Positions 7,669-11,287 of a stretch of 11,287 nucleotides of DNA are shown in pieces. The stretch is taken from the NCBI GenBank assembly GCA_016199305.1, contig JACQGZ010000275.1, positions 1-11,287 of the forward strand, read 5' to 3'. The notes under the pieces are model-generated. The model had not been told where the DNA came from. It searched no databases and was given only the letters and a program-made list of their open reading frames with translations. Positions within the stretch are counted from its first letter, which is position 1; each line of letters opens with the position of its first letter. Both the position numbers and the translations under genes were made by a program. The DNA comes from Armatimonadota bacterium (GTDB taxonomy: Bacteria > Sysuimicrobiota > Sysuimicrobiia > Sysuimicrobiales > Humicultoraceae).

Positions 7669-7694
7669 GCTCTGACCTCCCTTAACCCCACCCG

Positions 7695-7717
7695 GCAAGT
7701 TCGTCGAACGAACTTGC
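7695..7717 (-). promoter_or_regulatory. Hairpin/dyad in the rpmF leader
   Basis: Perfect inverted repeat in the yceD-rpmF gap: arms GCAAGTTCGT and ACGAACTTGC around a 3-nt loop TCG (coding strand). The 3' arm ends 26 nt before the rpmF GTG, with the Shine-Dalgarno site in between. The arms are A+T-richer than the surroundings. Flanking C and G runs may extend the stem past a mismatch. No T-run follows, so it does not look like an intrinsic terminator. It may be a protein-binding RNA element, an RNase site or a DNA operator. The rest of the 110-bp gap (7669-7778) shows only the rpmF ribosome site. Confidence 0.6.
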
Positions 7718-7778
7718 AGGGGCCCGGGGCACCCCCACTGATCATGTCGGCATGCGCCGCGTGCGTCTGCCGCCGCGG

Positions 7779-8300
7779 CTATTCGGTCGCCGGACGAAAC
7801 CGGCGCAGCGCTTCCAGCCGGGGATCTTCCTCCTCCGCCGCGCAGCCGCATCTCACCTCGTTGCGATCGGCCCCGCAGGTCGGGCAGAGCCCGCGGCACT
7901 CGGGCCGGCACGTCGGCGCCATCGGCAGCGCCATCAGCAGGTGCTGCCGGACCACCTCGGTGACGTCGAGCTGCGATCCGGCGAGGGGGAGCACGACGGC
8001 CGCGCCGCCCCTGGCAGGCCGTTTCTCTTCTCCCGCCTCCTCCTGGCCGGGTCGATACCCCTCGCGAAACGCGCCGACCAGCCGGTGCGCAAACGGCCGG
8101 TCACACCGGCCGCAGGTGAGGGTCACGCCGGTGCTGACCTCGCCGCGGACCCAGGTCACGCCCCCCGCGCGCGTGACGGTGATCCGCCCCTCCACCGGCA
8201 GGGGGAAGGTCACCTCGGCGCCGCTCTCGACCACTTCCCCAAAGAGGAGCGACACCCCCGCGCGGTCATCCAGGTCGAGCTGGTCCAGGTCAACGATCAC
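7779..8300 (-). CDS. yceD: YceD-family (DUF177) protein
   Basis: 173-residue DUF177 protein, a conserved but poorly understood family nearly always encoded beside rpmF and linked in plants and E. coli to 23S rRNA accumulation. It has the first cysteine pair in LTCGRCDRPF (C63, C66), then an acidic linker, the conserved LDVTEVVRQHLLMALPMAP block (111-129), and a cysteine cluster at C131, C135, C139 and C142 (CRGLCPTCGADRN) plus C151 and C153, which could bind metal. The C-terminus DPRLEALRRF is family-typical. The GTG start has AGGGGG 7 nt upstream. It is the first gene after the TATAAT promoter, so it heads the lipid/ribosome operon. The molecular function is unproven. Confidence 0.93.
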   Translation of the reverse strand: MIVDLDQLDLDDRAGVSLLFGEVVESGAEVTFPLPVEGRITVTRAGGVTWVRGEVSTGVTLTCGRCDRPFAHRLVGAFREGYRPGQEEAGEEKRPARGGAAVVLPLAGSQLDVTEVVRQHLLMALPMAPTCRPECRGLCPTCGADRNEVRCGCAAEEEDPRLEALRRFRPATE

Positions 8301-8329
8301 GACCGCGCCCCCTGGGACAAACTCAAATC

Positions 8330-8359
8330 ATTATAGCGACCCGGCCGCCCGCGCCACAA
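8330..8359 (-). promoter_or_regulatory. Sigma-70-type promoter for the yceD-rpmF-plsX-fab operon
   Basis: On the coding strand a perfect -10 TATAAT (8335-8330) stands 18 nt after TTGTGG (8359-8354), which matches the first three bases of the -35 consensus. The predicted start of transcription, near 8323, leaves a leader of about 22 nt containing the yceD Shine-Dalgarno site. It lies in a 79-bp gap in otherwise very G+C-rich DNA. No terminator is visible between it and the coiled-coil gene upstream, so read-through from the recG side may add to it. Confidence 0.65.
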
Positions 8360-8379
8360 TGTCAGGGGGTGCTCCGGGG

Positions 8380-8832
8380 TCACGGCTCTGCGGGCCCGAG
8401 CATCGTCTTGCCGCGCTGGATGGCGCTGAGGATCCGCTCCACCTGCGCCTCGAGATCGGCCAGCACGAGGGCGGCGTATTCGTCGGCGCCGCGGCGGATG
8501 CGCGCGGCTTCCGCCTCCGCTTCTTCCAGGATCTGGATGCGGCGGAGGGCCACCTCCGCCTGAGCGGGGCCTTCCTCGTACTGGCGCCGCGCGTGCGCCT
8601 CCGCCTCCAGGATCATCCGCCGTGCCTCGTCCGCGGCGCGCCGGTGCAGCGCCTCCGCCTCCTCGCGCAAGCGCTGCGCACGATGCAACTCGCCCGGCAG
8701 GCCGGCGCGAATCATCCGCAGCAGTCCCAGGGCCTCCTGCGCCTCCTGCCCGCGCCGTTCCGGCAGGCCCGGCCCCCCGCCACGCTGCAACAGCGCCTCC
8801 AGCCGGTCGAGGAGCGCGACGACCGAATCCAT
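8380..8832 (-). CDS. SepIVA/DivIVA-like coiled-coil protein
   Basis: 150-residue charged protein with no catalytic motif. It opens with a short helix MDSVVALLDRLEALLQ, then a Gly/Pro-rich break (18-24), a second helical part with MIRAGLPGELHRAQRL (40-54), and a long Ala/Glu/Arg heptad-like coiled coil to about 138. The pattern (N-terminal DivIVA-like head, the LPxEL..A motif, coiled-coil tail) resembles the family often labelled ATPase or ATP synthase subunit b-like next to coaD in Clostridia, and mycobacterial SepIVA (Rv2927c), a septum-associated protein encoded beside the DUF177 gene. A role in division or envelope growth is inferred from that resemblance. The ATG shares one base with the coaD stop (TGATG) and has GGAAGG just upstream. 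There is no transmembrane segment, which argues against a true ATP synthase subunit b. Confidence 0.8.
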   Translation of the reverse strand: MDSVVALLDRLEALLQRGGGPGLPERRGQEAQEALGLLRMIRAGLPGELHRAQRLREEAEALHRRAADEARRMILEAEAHARRQYEEGPAQAEVALRRIQILEEAEAEAARIRRGADEYAALVLADLEAQVERILSAIQRGKTMLGPAEP

Positions 8833-9329
8833 CAGCCCTTCCGTCGGGTGCGTCCTCGGCCGGGGCGCGCGGCCAGCCGCCGGGCGACCGGCGCCGGGAC
8901 GAACGCAGAGGCGTCTCCGCCCAGCCGCGTCACTTCACGGATGAGCGTGGAACTCACCTGCGCAAAAAGCGGCGAGGGCATGAGGAACACCGTGTCCACA
9001 TCGCCGAGGTGCCGGTTCATCAGCATCTGGCGGGCTTCGTGCGCAAAATCCTCTACGCTCCGCAACCCCTTCACGATGACCTGCGCGCCGAGCGCGCGCG
9101 CGAACGCGGCCGTGAGGCCCGCGTAGGCCTGCACCTCGACGCCGCGGAGACCTCGCACGACCTCGCGCAGCATCGCCGTCCGCTCCTGCGCGCTGAAGAG
9201 ACCGTCCTTGTGCGTCTCCCGCGCCACCGCCACCACCACCCGGTCGAAGAGGTGCGACGCCCGGAGGATGACGTCGAGATGACCGTTGTGCGCGGGGTCG
9301 AAGCTCCCCGGGTAGATTGCCGTCCTCAC
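8832..9329 (-). CDS. coaD: Phosphopantetheine adenylyltransferase
   Basis: 165-residue enzyme transferring AMP from ATP to 4'-phosphopantetheine, the penultimate and often rate-setting step of CoA synthesis. The N-terminus RTAIYPGSFDPAHNGHLDVI has the (T/H)xGH nucleotidyltransferase motif as HNGH (14-17). Most CoaD proteins have T at the first position. KGLRSVEDFAHEARQMLMNR (87-106) carries the substrate-binding R90, and VSSTLIREV (125-133) is the ISSxxIRE-type ATP loop. An extra basic tail (RPGRGRTRRKG) ends the protein. The GTG start overlaps the rsmD stop by 4 nt (GTGA). A longer open frame upstream lies within rsmD and is unrelated. rsmD-coaD is a widely conserved pair. Confidence 0.97.
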   Translation of the reverse strand: MRTAIYPGSFDPAHNGHLDVILRASHLFDRVVVAVARETHKDGLFSAQERTAMLREVVRGLRGVEVQAYAGLTAAFARALGAQVIVKGLRSVEDFAHEARQMLMNRHLGDVDTVFLMPSPLFAQVSSTLIREVTRLGGDASAFVPAPVARRLAARPGRGRTRRKG

Positions 9330-9853
9330 GCGTCCCCGCCTCCCTTCAACGCGCACTCCCACAGGGCGGTCTCGCCGTACCGCCCCTCTCGCACCAGCAC
9401 CAGCCCCTGCGGCAGACGCGGCGCGTCCCGCCAGTGCCCTTCCGCGACGATGCGACCGTCCGGGCGCAGCAGCACGCCGCCTGCCAGGGCGTCCAGCGTC
9501 TCGGCCAGCAGCCCGCGGCCGTAGGGCGGGTCGAGCAGAATAAGGTCGAATCGCCGTCCCTCCTCCGCCAGGCGTCTCAGCGCGGGGGCGACCGCCGCCC
9601 GCCACACCTCTGCCCGTTCCGTCATCCCCTCCTCGCGGAGGCGCTCCCGGATCCCCTGCGCCAGCCGGGGGTCTCGCTCCACGAAGACGACCGAGGCCGC
9701 GCCTCGGGCCAGCGCCTCCAGCCCCAGCGCTCCGGTCCCGGCAAAAAGGTCGAGCACCACCGCCCCGGCGACGCGCGCGCCCAGACTGTTGAAGAGCGCG
9801 TCGCGCACACGCCGCGCGGTGGGCCGGACGCCGCTGGGCCGGGTCGCCGCCAC
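9326..9853 (-). CDS. rsmD: 16S rRNA (guanine966-N2)-methyltransferase
   Basis: 175-residue SAM-dependent methyltransferase expected to modify G966 of 16S rRNA during 30S assembly. RPTARRVRDALFNSLG (10-25) is the usual entry to the fold. Motif I is VLDLFAGTGALGLEALARGA (33-52) and the catalytic DPPY is at 108-111. Compared with the family it lacks the first 20 or so residues (the RxIxG...GRxL strand and turn). The start is GTG, directly after the recG TAG codon and in the same frame, so no longer start exists. Only a weak GGTGAG site precedes it, so translation probably depends on ribosomes finishing recG. Catalytic motifs are intact. The short N-terminus may be lineage-specific or a sequence change at the junction. 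Confidence 0.93.
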   Translation of the reverse strand: MAATRPSGVRPTARRVRDALFNSLGARVAGAVVLDLFAGTGALGLEALARGAASVVFVERDPRLAQGIRERLREEGMTERAEVWRAAVAPALRRLAEEGRRFDLILLDPPYGRGLLAETLDALAGGVLLRPDGRIVAEGHWRDAPRLPQGLVLVREGRYGETALWECALKGGGDA

Positions 9854-11287
9854 CTAACTCACCAGGGTGAGACTCGCCCCCGCAAACCGTCTCGCCACCG
9901 CCGTCCGCAGCGGCCGGTGGGCGCTCTGCCCCAGCCCCGGATCTTCCCGCAGGATCTCCGCGGCGGCGGCCCGCGCCTCCTCCAGCAGGGAGAGGTCCGT
10001 CGCCAGGTCGGCGACGCGCAGGTCCGGCAGCCCGTGCTGCCGGGTTCCCAGGATCTCCCCCGGCCCCCGCAACCGCAGATCCTCCCGGGCGATGCGGAAG
10101 CCATCGGCGGTCGCGGTCATCACCTCCATCCGCCGCCGCCCCTCTTCGGTGGACGGCGAGGCGATCAAGACGCAGTAGGAGCGGTGGGCGCCGCGACCGA
10201 CGCGGCCGCGCAGCTGGTGTAGTTGGGCCAGACCGAACCGGTCCGCATCCTCGATGACCATCACCGAGGCGTTGGGGGTGTCGATGCCGACCTCAATCAC
10301 TGAGGTCGCCACGAGCACGTGAATCTCGCCCTGCCGCAGGGCCGCCATCGTCCGATCCTTCTCCTCCGCGCCCATCCGCCCGTGCAGCAACGCGACGGTC
10401 AGGTCCGGGAAGAAGGTCGTGCGCAGTTCCTCGGCGAGGACCGCGGCCGCGCGGGCCGCCAGCTTCTCGGAATCCTCGATCAGCGGGCAGACGACATAGG
10501 CCTGTCGGCCGGCGGTGATCTGCTCCCGCACGAAGGCGTAGACCTTCGGGCGGGCCGAGGCCTGGCGCCAGAAGGTGGCGACCGGCCGGCGCCCCGGGGG
10601 CAGTTCGTCCAGTGTGGTCACGTCCAGATCCCCGTAGAGGGTGAGCGCCATGGTGCGCGGGATGGGCGTGGCGGTCATCACCAGGACATCCGGGGCGAAC
10701 CCCTTGCGGCGGAGGCGCGCCCGCTGCATGACGCCGAACTTGTGCTGCTCGTCCACCACCACGAGTCCCAGCCGGGCGAAGGCGACCTCTTCCTCGATCA
10801 GGGCGTGCGTGCCGATGGCGATGTCCACCTCGCCGCGGCGGACCGCTTCCCGGATCTTCGCCCGCTCCCCCGCGCGGCGTCCCCCGGTCAAGAGCGCGAC
10901 GCGCACGCCGAGGGACTCCACCAGCGGCCGGACGGTCAGATAGTGCTGCTCCGCGAGGATCTCCGTGGGTGCCATCAGTGCCCCCTGACAGCCGCCCTGC
11001 ACACAGACGAGCAGCGCCGCCACGGCAACGATGGTCTTCCCCGACCCCACGTCCCCTTGCAGCAGCCGGCTCATCGGGTGCGGTCCGTGCAGGTCCGCGG
11101 TGATTCCCTCGATGGCCTGCTGCTGCGCCGCGGTCAGCCGGTAGGGCAGTGTGGCGACGAACCGTCCGACGAGCGCGCCGGGGGCATAGTGAAACGACCG
11201 GGCGGTCTGCAGGGTCGCCCGGCGGCGCAGCAGCAGCCCCAGTTCCAGCACGAGCAGTTCTTCGAAAGCCAGACGGTGCCGCGCCGC
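9854..11287 (-). CDS. recG: ATP-dependent DNA helicase RecG (5' end beyond window)
   Basis: The 3' 477 codons of RecG, the branch-migrating helicase that remodels stalled forks and Holliday junctions. Numbering from the window edge, it begins in the wedge-to-helicase linker (ARHRLAFEELL). It then has LPYRLTAAQQQAI (48-60, Q-motif region), Walker A GDVGSGKT (78-85), MAPTEILAEQH (105-115), DEQHKFGV (179-186), TATPIPRT (205-212), LLHGRMGAEEKD (300-311), SVIEVGIDTPNA (329-340), QLRGRVGRG (358-366) and the translocation motif region LRLRGPGEILGTRQHG (404-419). The end LRTAVARRFAGASLTLVS is a normal RecG tail. Roughly 200-300 N-terminal residues lie outside. It ends in TAG, abutting the rsmD start in the same frame. 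Confidence 0.97.
   Translation of the reverse strand, partial: AARHRLAFEELLVLELGLLLRRRATLQTARSFHYAPGALVGRFVATLPYRLTAAQQQAIEGITADLHGPHPMSRLLQGDVGSGKTIVAVAALLVCVQGGCQGALMAPTEILAEQHYLTVRPLVESLGVRVALLTGGRRAGERAKIREAVRRGEVDIAIGTHALIEEEVAFARLGLVVVDEQHKFGVMQRARLRRKGFAPDVLVMTATPIPRTMALTLYGDLDVTTLDELPPGRRPVATFWRQASARPKVYAFVREQITAGRQAYVVCPLIEDSEKLAARAAAVLAEELRTTFFPDLTVALLHGRMGAEEKDRTMAALRQGEIHVLVATSVIEVGIDTPNASVMVIEDADRFGLAQLHQLRGRVGRGAHRSYCVLIASPSTEEGRRRMEVMTATADGFRIAREDLRLRGPGEILGTRQHGLPDLRVADLATDLSLLEEARAAAAEILREDPGLGQSAHRPLRTAVARRFAGASLTLVS

Noticed and set aside
7695..7717. The rpmF leader dyad read as a LexA (SOS) box
   Set aside because: Gram-positive LexA sites have CGAAC and GTTCG in that order around a short spacer. 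Here the order is reversed (GTTCG then CGAAC), so it does not fit.
7549..9126. Plus-strand open frame of 525 codons across rpmF, yceD, the coiled-coil gene and part of coaD
   Set aside because: Same reason: it overlaps several conserved minus-strand genes and their promoter gap, and its translation is low-complexity with no domain.

Overview
All recognisable genes in this window lie on the minus strand. They form a compact housekeeping block from a G+C-rich bacterium (roughly 70% G+C by eye). The gene order (in transcription order) is recG, rsmD, coaD, a SepIVA/DivIVA-like coiled-coil gene, then yceD (DUF177), rpmF, plsX, fabH, fabD, fabG, acpP, fabF, rnc, a HIT-family gene and a CBS-pair/GGDEF gene. 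It combines the rpmF-plsX-fab-acpP-fabF-rnc order of Clostridia-type Bacillota with the DUF177/SepIVA pairing known from Actinobacteria. I therefore infer a deep Gram-positive-side (Terrabacteria) lineage such as a high-GC Bacillota relative or a related candidate phylum. I cannot name the species.

Region by region, reading right to left: 11287-8380 holds the 3' two thirds of recG (cut by the window end), rsmD, coaD and the coiled-coil gene, packed without gaps. A 79-bp gap (8301-8379) carries the best promoter in the window, a perfect TATAAT box just upstream of yceD. From there yceD, rpmF, plsX, fabH, fabD, fabG, acpP, fabF, rnc and the HIT gene run to 831 as one apparent operon. The main gaps inside it are 110 bp before rpmF (with a perfect 10-bp-stem hairpin), about 50 bp before plsX, 55 bp before acpP (with a 6-bp-stem hairpin) and 35 bp before fabF. 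After a further 111 bp comes a diguanylate-cyclase-type gene, cut by the window start.

The fab genes supply malonyl-CoA:ACP transacylase, the initiating and elongating ketoacyl synthases, ketoacyl reductase and acyl carrier protein. PlsX passes the acyl-ACP product to phospholipid synthesis. CoaD feeds the CoA pool from which the ACP prosthetic group and malonyl-CoA derive. RpmF, RsmD and RNase III concern ribosome components and rRNA maturation, so the block couples membrane lipid supply to ribosome production. Catalytic residues are intact in every enzyme I could check.

Most of the window is conserved core genome and I see no mobile element, CRISPR array, tRNA, rRNA or defence system. The points worth a second look are small: a recG/rsmD junction in one reading frame separated only by a TAG codon, with RsmD lacking its usual N-terminal strand; the rpmF leader hairpin; the pairing of a nucleotide-cleaving HIT protein with a CBS-GGDEF protein whose feedback-inhibition site is lost; and heavy use of GTG starts with overlapping stop/start codons.
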